From positions 1 to 15,473 of the forward strand of contig WELB01000024.1 of the NCBI GenBank assembly GCA_009602725.1: a stretch of 15,473 nt of DNA, in the 5' to 3' direction. Within the stretch, counting starts at the first letter, position 1; each line of letters starts with the position of its first letter. The translations under genes were made by a program, and so were the position numbers. Under the pieces are notes generated by a model. It searched no databases. It was not told where the DNA came from and worked only from the letters and a program-made list of their open reading frames with translations. Below, one piece after another: positions 8,401 to 15,473 of this stretch. Source of the DNA: Spirogloea muscicola. Its lineage: Eukaryota > Streptophyta > Zygnematophyceae > Spirogloeales > Spirogloeaceae.

Positions 8401-10677
8401 AGCTGGTGTCTCTTTGTTAAACAGTACCTGTAAGCATTCTCCACCAGTGTCCTGAGCCGGGCATACTCTTCCTTCTTGGCCCTCTCTCTAAGTTTGGAGT
8501 TCTGCCGCTCCATCCACCTCTTGTGTTCGCGGCTCTCAGCAGACTCCAAGTCGTACTCATCGTCATCTGGAAACTCTCTCCAGGACTGCAACCAAGAGCT
8601 CAAGGTGAGCAGCCTGTCACCCATTGCAACGCTCGCCTTGCGATGGTTGCAGTGACAACTATCTTCGAGACAATGATCACAAAGTAGGGTCTAGAGAACC
8701 AGATCACCTAAAGCCTGCTCACGACATTACCTGTGTGCAGACACAAACTACACACTCTTCCCAACTGCACAGTTCTCTGCAATAAACCTAGCAGGAATAT
8801 GCTGTCTAGCGGCCCTGCAAGTTGACCTGAACTCAGTACCTTAAAGGTCCACCAAAAGTCGTAAAATCGATCCACCTCTTCAATAGACGTATCAATGTCC
8901 CCCAAGAGGCAGACAGGCTGTACTGTTGACCACCTGCCGTTCCGCTGGAAAACTGGCCCAAAGACCTGCGCCCGAGTAGGTGCAGCTTTACCTTATGCAA
9001 GAACAATGATGGAAGAGATGCTTGCAACAGATCAACACAAGACTAGCAAGGTGTTGTTTAACCCCTGCTTGTGACGCGCTGTTGCATGCAAAGGCCAGAT
9101 GCTGTTGCCACACGGGAGCTCCACATTCATCTACTTGCAACAGTAAGCAAGGTCATGCACACCTTGAAGAAGTCGTCCAGGGAGCACTCTGAAGGCACTT
9201 CATCATCGAACTCGTCAGTGGAATCAAACAGACGCCTCTTAGCAGGATCCATGAGGATCTCATAGCCCTCCTGGATGCTCTTGAAGTGAGCATCGATCTC
9301 CTCCCGCTTCTCTGCCTTGGCCTCCTCGGTATTGTGCTCCAGCAGAATTGCTGCCTGCTTGTCTGGGTGGTGCTTTAGGGCAGCCTCTCTGCAGACCCAG
9401 GACCTTCCGTTAATGAGCAACATGCAGATGATGACAGAAGCCAGGAATGCAGTGGGGAATTGCATCTTGAGACGAGCAAGTAGCCTCCACAACAATGAGA
9501 CACATCACGATACCTACAACGGTCTTATGGGGAATCGGTTAGTGACGGTTTGCACCTGTATGCCTTCATGATCTGATCCTCTGTGGCCAAATACCGGAGG
9601 TGCGCAAGCCCAAGCAGCGCATAGTAGTCCGACTCCCCCCCATGCTTGCCCTTCTTCCGCGACTTGCTGCTCGTGCTCTCCCATGCTGATGCTGGCGACG
9701 AGCTGTTCCTAGCAAGGCCCCCAAGCGCACGGCGACAGGCATGGATGAGCTACTGCTGCACGAGCCTGCAGCTGGTGCGGCAGTGTCAACTTAAGGCGCT
9801 GCTGCCTGACGAAGAGGGCGCCGACTGTAGGACTGCGAGGATTAAGCATGACGGCTCAGCAGCAATGCTATTGCTCTTGATTGGACTGACGACCTAAAGG
9901 CCTTGCCAAACTGAGCGGGACACCCGCCAGCGTCAGCGGTTAGGAAAGTGCAGCCATAAGTGGAGCTTGCCGGGTCGCTGATCCACCATCCCTTGATGCT
10001 AGCTCACTGCTCTATCACTCGAGCCTCAAGTGAGGAGGCCGAGAAGCTGCCATGGCTTTCTAGCTGCATCAAAGCTGCAGCTGCCTGGCCAACAAGCTCG
10101 AGGCTCCTAGGACAAGCAGAAGGGGCGAGCTCAATGCTGCTGCCGGGGGCTCACTGCCGCTGCCCTGTGACATGCAGCAGGGGCTCGACACAGGGCAGAC
10201 GCCAACTCGTCCTGCTCAGGGAGCTAAAAGCAGCTGCCTCACTTGAGCCGCCAGGGCCTGCCTGAACAAGTCATTGACATGGCAGCTGCAGCAACTAGAC
10301 TGGGATTAGGATGTCAGCTAAGATGGACCAGTCGCTTGCCAATGGGATGGGATCCCATGGTGCAGCGGCAGACCGGTGCAGCCGGCTAGGCCTCGATCAG
10401 CGTCAGGGCGTCGACATCAAGGCTGCAGCTAGAACGATCGCTGCTGACCTTGACGTCGAGCCGGCCGTGCCGTCGGAGGCAGCGGCGCCATTCTCGGCGA
10501 CTCCGGGCGCGGCAGCGTCAGCGGCAGCGCCGAAGCCGGTGGCGCGGAGCGCGGCGGCGTGGAAGAGGTGCCCCGCGGGCTCGAGCCAGTGCGCCTTGGC
10601 CGGCGCCGCCGGCGACGCGACGACCAGCAGGCCGCCGTCAGGGACGGCCTGCTGGTCGTACGATATCAGCAGCCGCC
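5492..10677 (-). CDS. ZRF1: ZRF1/zuotin-type J-protein with two SANT domains (DNAJC2, GlsA family), 12 exons, 5' end missing
   Basis: This is a ribosome-associated Hsp40. Zuotin/MPP11 proteins stimulate Hsp70 on nascent chains; ZRF1 forms with SANT domains also act on chromatin, and the Volvox member GlsA is needed for asymmetric division. Exons: 10677-10449, 9708-9556, 9388-9163, 8965-8840, 8585-8428, 8184-8007, 7900-7851, 7582-7492, 7124-6762, 6513-6430, 6024-5728, 5632-5492 (TAA). All junctions are GT..AG and phases match, giving about 697 residues. Order: N-terminal LLISYDQQ...EPAGHLFHAAAL; J domain about 103-183, with HPD at 134-136; zuotin homology region (VFGPVF, FYDFWW, SWREFPDDDEYD) about 203-300; charged helix about 297-373; SANT1 about 497-550 (RWEVVGSYLG); SANT2 about 635-690 (RWERIAAAVPGKNKNQC). 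The start Met is lost at the N at 10678. The join of exon 1 to exon 2 is the least certain; all other exons are supported by homology on both sides. Confidence 0.93.
7703..7846. repeat. Direct duplication of about 40 bp within a ZRF1 intron
   Basis: Copies at 7703-7742 and 7807-7846 agree at about 36 of 40 positions and share the core CATGATGCCTAGGTCA. Their starts are 104 bp apart. Both lie in the intron 7850-7583, and the second copy ends inside the donor sequence of the 50-bp exon at 7900-7851. Confidence 0.75.
9709..10448 (-). other. ZRF1 intron 1 (740 bp), possibly holding a 99-nt exon
   Basis: This is the longest gap in the ZRF1 model. The simplest join is exon 1 ending TCAAG before GTCAGC (10448) to an exon starting after CTTGCTAG (9709). 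Inside it, 10106-10008 is open on the minus strand in the matching phase, with an acceptor (CTTGTCCTAG) and a donor (GTGAGC), and would add 33 residues. Several other plus- and minus-strand open frames here have no recognisable product. Confidence 0.4.
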
Positions 10678-10678
10678 N
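10678..10678. other. Single ambiguous base, probably a collapsed assembly gap
   Basis: The only N in the window separates two gene ends that are both incomplete. ZRF1 begins on one side without a start codon, and SMG8 ends on the other side without its C-terminal part. See the corresponding finding. Confidence 0.7.
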
Positions 10679-12830
10679 TGGCACCCTCAGGCTGCACAGC
10701 CAAATACAGCAATGAGATGCTACAAGACATGCTACTCTTTGCAAAACTCAAGGTTGTGAGGGTGATGAGCTTGACGAGCAGCACAAACGACTTGTCGAGG
10801 CGTAGCAGCTATTGCCCTTTAATTTGGTCAGTCAACTCAAGTTATAGGAGTTGGTCAGTAACCCACGTCACAATCATCAGAAATCTTCAACACCACGGCC
10901 TGCATCCCTTGCATCAAATATCTAGAAGTGTTAGGTGCCAAGCAGGGCGTAATGGTGGGAGACTTACATCCTGCATTGATGCGTCTTGACAGTGAGCTGC
11001 GAGCAAGCAAGGTCGGCCAGTGAGGCTTTTTGCATCACATTGCCGGCGGGCCACCCAAGTGGCCCTGCAGAGCCGACTGAGCTCTGTGAGTGCGTTAGGC
11101 AACTCGGGCCCCCGCACGCGCTCCATAAAGTACTTAAGCGCCGCTTCGAGACGCTCAGTGTGCACTCTGGTGGGGTACAGCGGCGGCAAGCCTTTGAAAT
11201 AGAGGTCAAAGGCCGCCGGCAACTCCTGGGCGCACCAGTGCTGGGAGAAGGCCGCCTCCAGGCCCGTTGAACCCTCCATGGCGGTCATGGCCGAATCTGC
11301 TGTAACAGTGGGGCGCCGTATGAGCAGGCCGGGAGTGCTCTTGACGGTGGCGGCATCAGCAATCCTCCTCTGTCTAGCTGCTGCAGGGGGGCTCAGGGCC
11401 TCTGCCAACTCAGTGGCGCTGGTGGCCCATGCCGCAAAGAGCGGGAGCTCGGTGCGCGGGTGCAAGCTGAGGCGGCCAGCGCCAGGCCCGCCGCGGGGGC
11501 TGCGCAGCGCCTCAGCCTGCTTCGTGACAAAGTCGCGCACGAGCTGCACGTCCTCGTCCTTGTCGGGGCCCCCGCCTGCAGTGTCGGCCTCCACCATCGG
11601 CAACGACCCCAAGCCTTGCTTGCCCGAAGCCAGCAGGTTCCTCAAGGCACCGACGACGGCCTCGAGCGCGGCGGGACGGCGCGCGCGGCGCGTCCTCGGC
11701 AGTAAGAGGACAGCCCGCACGGGGTCTAGTGCAAAGAGCGCCATCCCGCTGCTCGCCCGCGGCGGTCCGTCCTTGGCATCGGAAGGAAGTGCTGCCGTAA
11801 TGCGGCACCGCTTCATGACCAGTCGAAGCTGCGCCTCCAGCGCCAGCTGGCGCCGCCGCCTCAGCAGCGCTCTGTCAGCGGAGCTGCCTGGCTGCTGGGT
11901 GCCGCCACTGCCCGTTGGCAAGGTCTCGAGCTGCCTCGGAGCAGGTGTGAGCACGCCGCCGCCGGGCTTGGCGGCCTTGTCAGCAGCCACGTCATCTGCA
12001 GCATCGTCATAGCAGGCGATGATGAGCGTGGCAGCGAAGTTCCCGGGAAGGAGCACTGTGGCGGCACCCAGCCCACCATGACCGTGCTGCCTGACCCCGG
12101 CGAAGCCCGGGCCCCCGCTGCCACCGGCTGCTGGGGAGCGGTACTTAGGCCGCTCCAGCGGCCGCGGTGGCGCCGTGAGCGGCGGCAGCGCAGCGCCGGC
12201 CTGGAAGAAGGGCTGCAGCGCGTCCTTGCCAGCCTGCAGCACGCGAAGCGTGCGCACGAGCTCAGGCTCCAGCCCGGGGCCGTCCTGGAGCAGCACAACG
12301 AGATGGCAGACCTGCACAGGCGCACCATGACATCGAGGCCCAGCGTAAGTACCGGCCAGGCTTGCCGACCTGCATTGTGCCGCCAGGATCATTACAAGCC
12401 AGGGGCCACTGCTGCTGAGACTGACATTGCTGCGCTGAGCTAGACCGCAGGAGGATGCGCACAGCATGCGGCACGGTGATTACTGTAAAGAGGAGGAGCA
12501 GCAGGCGGTGGTCCTCGTCGTCCTTCTCCTGCAGCCAGCGCTGCAGCGAGGCCGCTGCGGCAACTGCCTCGCCCCGCTGCTCCCAGTGGAAGCGCCTCAG
12601 CCTGGCGGCGCCGCGGTCCCATCCGAGTGCCAGGTAGACCACGTCCCTCTCCTTATCGTGGTACTGCTGGAGCCGGCCGGCAGTCAGCTGCTCAAGAGCA
12701 GCTCCGCGCGCGGTGGCTTCGCCTCCGGCAGCAGCTGCAGCAGCGCCTGCTGTGGCGCTCAGGGCTGCCGGCGGCGGCGGCGGCGGCGGCTCCGGCGTCG
12801 CTGCCGGCGCTCCCCGCTCGCAGGCAAGCC
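10679..12830 (-). CDS. SMG8: SMG8, nonsense-mediated mRNA decay factor, N-terminal and C-terminal ends missing
   Basis: SMG8 binds SMG9 and the SMG1 kinase and restrains UPF1 phosphorylation in nonsense-mediated decay. First visible exon: about 12830-12484, with a Pro/Ala-rich start, then LQQYHDKERDVVYLAL and a Leu-rich strand. An intron 12483-12312 (GTAATC..TGCAG) follows in phase 0. Exon two is 12311-10968 (448 codons), starting VCHLVVLLQDGPG, with LVRTLRVLQAGKDALQPF, then LALEAQLRLVMKRCRI, and near its end ALPAAF-type helices, RGPELPNALTEL and the signature CDAKSLTGRPC. It ends at a strong donor, GTAAGT. A possible next acceptor (GGCTGTGCAG) is followed by only 13 bases (10691-10679) before the N. 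Family proteins have several hundred more residues, including a conserved Cys-rich C-terminal region, and none of that is seen. The glycolytic-type N-terminal VVG-like motif of the family is also not found. Identification rests on motif order, recalled without alignment. Confidence 0.82.
12770..12790 (+). repeat. (GGC)7 trinucleotide run
   Basis: Seven uninterrupted GGC units on the plus strand encode the poly-proline run (PEPPPPPPP) of the SMG8 exon on the minus strand. Such runs vary in length between strains. Confidence 0.85.
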
Positions 12831-12897
12831 GAGCCGACACACCTCGATTGTCACCTCCCCTGGCCGCCAGCTCTGGCTCCGTGACTCGTGGCTGAGC

Positions 12898-12968
12898 TCC
12901 GCTGCCTCGCACCTCCCTCCTCGTTCCTCTCTCACCTCCCTCTCCTCTCTCTGGCTGCACACCTGCAG
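12898..12968 (+). other. Polypyrimidine tract and 3' splice site of the CCHC gene
   Basis: An almost pure C/T tract with repeats of CTCTCTC and CCTCC leads to CACCTGCAG at 12960-12968. The first zinc-knuckle exon follows directly. This shows that at least one more 5' exon exists upstream, because no ATG in frame precedes the knuckles in this exon. Confidence 0.8.
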
Positions 12969-14037
12969 CTGTGCAACAACTGCATGCAGCCGGGGCACAT
13001 TGCTGCCGAGTGCACAAACGAGCAGGCGTGCAACAACTGCCGCCAGCCGGGACACCTTGCGCGTGATTGCATGTGAGTGCGCCCTTCCAGAGTACTGCTC
13101 CCCCTTCTTCATGCACGCGGAGCTTCCAGCTGACCGAAAGCCGGCAAGCCTCCCCTACTCTGATATCCGACGTGGTCCCGGCGGTCCAGGAACCTGCCAG
13201 TGTGCAACACGTGCGGCCAGGAGGGCCACATTGCCTTTGACTGCTCCAGTGGCGGTGGCGCTTTGGGTGCGGGCACGACATATGGTGGCGCTGGCGCTTA
13301 CAGAGGGTGCGATCAGTGGCTCTCCGTCCCTCTCTCTTCCCTGCTACCGCGTTTTGACAATTAAGATCAGGGTGAGGGTGTAAGTGCTGTTATTGTCGGG
13401 CTCAGCGCTAAGAGCAAGGTGTGGCACAGCCTGGTCGCATGCTCGTCCTGGCCACTTGGAGCTCATAAGCTGCGATCATTGGTATCGAAAAGTGCTCCGT
13501 GGGGGCGGACTCTGGACATACTCGCCCTTGCTTGCCTGACTTAGTTGTTCCTCCTCATTTGGTTTTGCCTGCGGCTCCAGAGTTGCGTGCCATAGCTGCG
13601 GGCAGGTTGGTCACATTGCGCGCAACTGCCCACTGAGCTTCGGTGGCGCCCCGCCAATGCAGGTGACAATCTTCTCGCTCATTTTGCCGTCAAATTCCTG
13701 CCTTTACCTACCTACCTCCCTCACTCCCATGATGTTGTGTGTGTACTTAAGGCTTTGTGATGCTGCCCCACTGACGTGTGGATGGTGCTCCTATCCCTCC
13801 TTGCAGTACATGGCCGTCCGCGGAGCGGCCGCCGCTGCTGTCATGGGCATGGGTATGGGCATGGGCATGGGTGCAGGCATGGGCCTGGGTCGCGGCAGCA
13901 ACGACGGCTTGTGCCGAAACTGCAAACAGCCTGGGCACGTAGCGCGCGACTGCACGCGCCCAACCGTGTGCAACAACTGCGGCGGCATCGGCCACCTTGC
14001 CGTGCAGTGCCCATCCGAGGACATGCGCGGGCGCTAG
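12969..14037 (+). CDS. Multi-CCHC zinc-knuckle nucleic-acid-binding protein (CNBP/GIS2-like), 5' exons missing
   Basis: It probably binds single-stranded RNA or DNA, as CNBP/GIS2 and plant multi-knuckle proteins do. Exons: 12969-13072, 13190-13306, 13581-13662, 13807-14037 (TAG). All introns are GT..AG and phases match. Six knuckles of form C-x2-C-x4-H-x4-C are present: [85 protein letters not shown] Gly-rich linker (after knuckle 3) and a Met-Gly repeat (before knuckle 5) separate them. The protein ends SEDMRGR. The spacing and wording of the last knuckles closely resemble plant proteins that have further knuckles and a Ser/Arg-rich N-terminus. Those parts are not visible upstream, where SMG8 occupies the opposite strand. 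Confidence 0.9.
13843..13890 (+). repeat. Coding hexamer minisatellite (ATGGGC)8
   Basis: Eight 6-nt units, mostly ATGGGC or ATGGGT, encode Met-Gly dipeptides ending in Ala-Gly, Met-Gly and Leu-Gly. They lie in the last exon of the CCHC gene, before knuckle 5. The unit is a multiple of three, so gain or loss keeps the frame. Confidence 0.9.
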
Positions 14038-14320
14038 AGGTCCCAGAATGAGGCCAGTGGCTAGCCCACAGCCGCTTCTGTCACCCTGCTACTCTGCCTT
14101 TGAAGTGTCATACAGACTGCAGGATTTCACATAGAGGGGCTCTGTTTGTACCGGTGCTGTCACGCTTTTGCATGGTGTGGCCCTCTTATTGCTGGCATGT
14201 TGTGGTGACACCTCTGTGCAAGTGTTACTGCAAGAGTCAGCGGCAGGCAATCGATGATTTTAGGGCTCACAATGACGAGGAAAGGCTTGAGCAAGATTTC
14301 GTCGCACTATCAGTGTCCAC
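14038..14320. other. Convergent 3' region between the CCHC gene and the DUF4602-like gene
   Basis: These 283 bases lie between two stop codons on opposite strands and should hold both 3' UTRs. A plus-strand open frame begins here (14100) and runs on antisense to the DUF4602-like gene; its translation is not protein-like. No clear polyadenylation motif is seen. Confidence 0.5.
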
Positions 14321-15065
14321 TCATTTCCTGCGCTTCTTCCTCGCGCCTTTGGATTTGCTGCCTTTGCCTCTGCCGGCGCCTTTCCTACCCTGTCGGCCAC
14401 CCCTGGAACTAGTGGCTGCGCCACTGAAGCCGCCATGGTCCTCTCTCTGCTTGCGGCTGCCACCGCGCTTCTGCTGGCGACTGCCGCGCGTATGCTGCGT
14501 CGTGACAGTCCTCTTCAGTGGCTGTACATGCAACACGCCGCCGCGAAGGACGTCCTCCAGAGCGCCGAGCTTTCCGGGGCTGCCATGGTGGGCGGCCATC
14601 GATGATCGCTGCTGCACCTTGCGCCGCTTGATGGCGCCAGAGCCCTTGACGCGCACCATGCCAGCGGCAATGCCCTCCTGGCGCTGCCGCTCCTCCCGCT
14701 CCTCCTGCTTGCGCTTGATGCCAAGGCCGATGGCCGGCGGAACGCGCGGGCTCCTTGCCGCCTGCAACGGAGCAGCCAGCACAGCGGCTCATCAGCGCGG
14801 GTGCCCAGAACCGTTCATGCATGGAGCTCTGTATCGGCCGCCGCTAGGACCTGGCCCACCTTGGCGCCGAGCTCGAGCAGCCGCTGCGCCTCCCACCTGG
14901 CGCGGTCCTTCTTGGCCAGCAGCGCCGCGCCTGCAGCAGCGCCAGGCTCTCTAGCTGAGTCACAGAGCCTGCTGGAAGTGGCGCTGGGGCGGGCGCAACG
15001 GCTGCAACCAGCGGCAGTATTTATGTGGGGCGGCTCTCACCGAGCGTCTCGACTTCCTTGGCCAT
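14321..15065 (-). CDS. DUF4602/C1orf131-like basic nucleolar protein, 5' end uncertain
   Basis: Family members are small basic proteins; the human one is part of the small-subunit processome that builds 40S ribosomes. Exons: down to 15041 (ends MAKEVETL plus G before GTGAGA), 14930-14860 (AALLAKKDRARWEAQRLLELGAK), 14761-14321 (AARSPRVPPAIGLGIKRKQ, then EEREERQRQEGIAAGMV, and a long Lys/Arg/Gly tail ending KKRRK and a stop). Phases match across both introns (15040-14931 and 14859-14762). The EV..LG / KK.....EAQRLLELGAK / GLGIKRK pattern is what suggests the family; it was recalled without a search. The ATG at 15065-15063 is the only in-frame start in the first exon. Similar-phase sequence remains open further up, to about 15310, without an ATG, so an upstream exon is likely. 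Confidence 0.5.
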
Positions 15066-15280
15066 GGCTCGGAAGGCCTCGCTTCCCGTGGCGGCCGCCC
15101 CCGCCGCGCCCAAGTGCAGCCCTCCCCCGCCGCTTGTGGATTTGTGCACGTCCGCCACCCGTGCCGACTGCAGCCGCCACGCCACGGCAGCCGAAGCCCG
15201 CTCAGAAGCAGCCTTGAGCAAGGCCTGGGGCAAACCACGGCCAGGCCCGTGAACGGCGACGGCGGCGCAGCGGCGGCGGC

Positions 15281-15338
15281 TAGGGTTTGGGATTAGGGAT
15301 AAGATAAGGGTTTGGGGTCAGCGTTTGGGGTTAGGGTA
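15281..15338 (-). promoter_or_regulatory. Cluster of telo-box-like motifs upstream of the DUF4602-like gene
   Basis: The plus strand shows TAGGGTT, TGGGATT, AGGGATA, then AAGGGTTTGGGG, GTTTGGGG and TTAGGGTAG. On the minus strand this reads as AAACCCTAGCCGCCGCC plus several near copies of AAACCCTAA. In land plants the telo-box AAACCCTAA marks promoters and 5' UTRs of ribosomal and translation genes. The position, just upstream of a predicted ribosome-assembly gene in the right orientation, fits that role. A worn interstitial telomere is the alternative. Confidence 0.5.
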
Positions 15339-15473
15339 GTGTGTGGGGACTTGGCGGCCGTCTCCAGACCATAAACAGCCGCCGCTCGCGGGCGCCGCCG
15401 GCGGCGGCCTCGCGCCGCCCAGCGCTGGTCGCCGCCACAACCACAACAGGGCCTCGCCCGCCGCCATCTCGGT
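15339..15473. other. GC-rich unassigned end of window
   Basis: This segment is rich in GCCGCC/GGCGGC. The minus strand has an ATG at 15467-15465 opening a 49-codon frame that ends at 15318 inside the telo-box cluster. It might be an upstream exon or leader of the DUF4602-like gene, but no donor joins it in phase with confidence. Confidence 0.3.

Noticed and set aside
11278-12012. Long plus-strand open frame of 244 codons
   Set aside because: It is antisense to the SMG8 exon, whose minus-strand translation carries family motifs. The frame is open because of high GC, and its Ala/Ser/Arg-rich translation has no recognisable domain.
12466-13383. Plus-strand open frame of 305 codons spanning SMG8 and the CCHC gene
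   Set aside because: It is in the wrong frame for the zinc knuckles and antisense to SMG8; its translation is low-complexity.
13380-13440. Plus-strand stretch translating as [12 protein letters not shown], reminiscent of an SMG8 N-terminal motif
   Set aside because: It lies on the strand opposite SMG8, inside a CCHC-gene intron, and nothing around it extends the match; probably chance.
14100-14954. Plus-strand open frame of 284 codons
   Set aside because: It is antisense to the Lys/Arg-rich DUF4602-like exons, which explains its Pro/Leu-rich translation; no domain is seen.
15318-15467. 49-codon minus-strand ORF starting at an ATG in a GCCGCC context
   Set aside because: It is short, low-complexity and reads through the telo-box cluster; no convincing donor links it to the downstream gene.
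1-15473. tRNA genes, rRNA, CRISPR arrays, bacterial operons
   Set aside because: No GGTTCGAATCC-type tRNA loop, no spaced short repeats of CRISPR type and no ribosome-binding-site-led gene chains were seen; the genes are intron-containing and eukaryotic.

Overview
The window looks like nuclear DNA of a green alga, probably a trebouxiophyte-type chlorophyte. It has spliced genes with GT..AG introns of about 70-740 bp, a GC-rich right half, plant-type telomere heptamers (CCCTAAA/TTTAGGG), and proteins of the ZRF1/GlsA, SMG8 and plant multi-CCHC families. The species cannot be named from sequence alone. None of the true genes is one uninterrupted reading frame; the models below were built by joining exons by hand with matching splice phase.

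Left third (1-4152): a decayed retroelement read on the minus strand. In its own direction it carries gag (about 3724-3195), a nucleocapsid zinc knuckle (3090-3049), a linker, an aspartic protease with a DTG site (2142-2134), a second linker, then a domain of the C5 cytosine DNA methyltransferase family (about 1264-850). The methyltransferase segment is present twice, as a long imperfect inverted repeat (45-662 against 712-1330) around a 49-nt loop. Neither copy is intact. No reverse transcriptase or integrase is visible. The element is followed by a degenerate ~67-bp tandem repeat and by exactly four telomere-like heptamers (4125-4152). The stretch 4153-5491 shows no gene I can support.

Centre (5492-10677, minus): a ZRF1/zuotin (DNAJC2; Volvox GlsA) gene in 12 exons, complete except for its first few residues. 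Its upstream end stops at the window's only ambiguous base, an N at 10678. On the other side of that N lies SMG8 (10679 to about 12830, minus), a nonsense-mediated decay factor, which breaks off there without its C-terminal part. The N is therefore best read as a scaffold gap written as one base.

Right part: SMG8 lies head to head with a plus-strand CCHC zinc-knuckle gene (12969-14037). Both appear to lack their 5' coding parts at the meeting point (about 12830-12968). Converging on the CCHC gene is a minus-strand gene (14321-15065 or further) resembling the DUF4602/C1orf131 nucleolar family, with a cluster of telo-box-like motifs (15281-15338) just upstream. ZRF1, SMG8, the CCHC protein and the DUF4602-like protein all belong to families acting in translation, mRNA surveillance, RNA binding or ribosome assembly, but nothing in the sequence shows that they are co-regulated.
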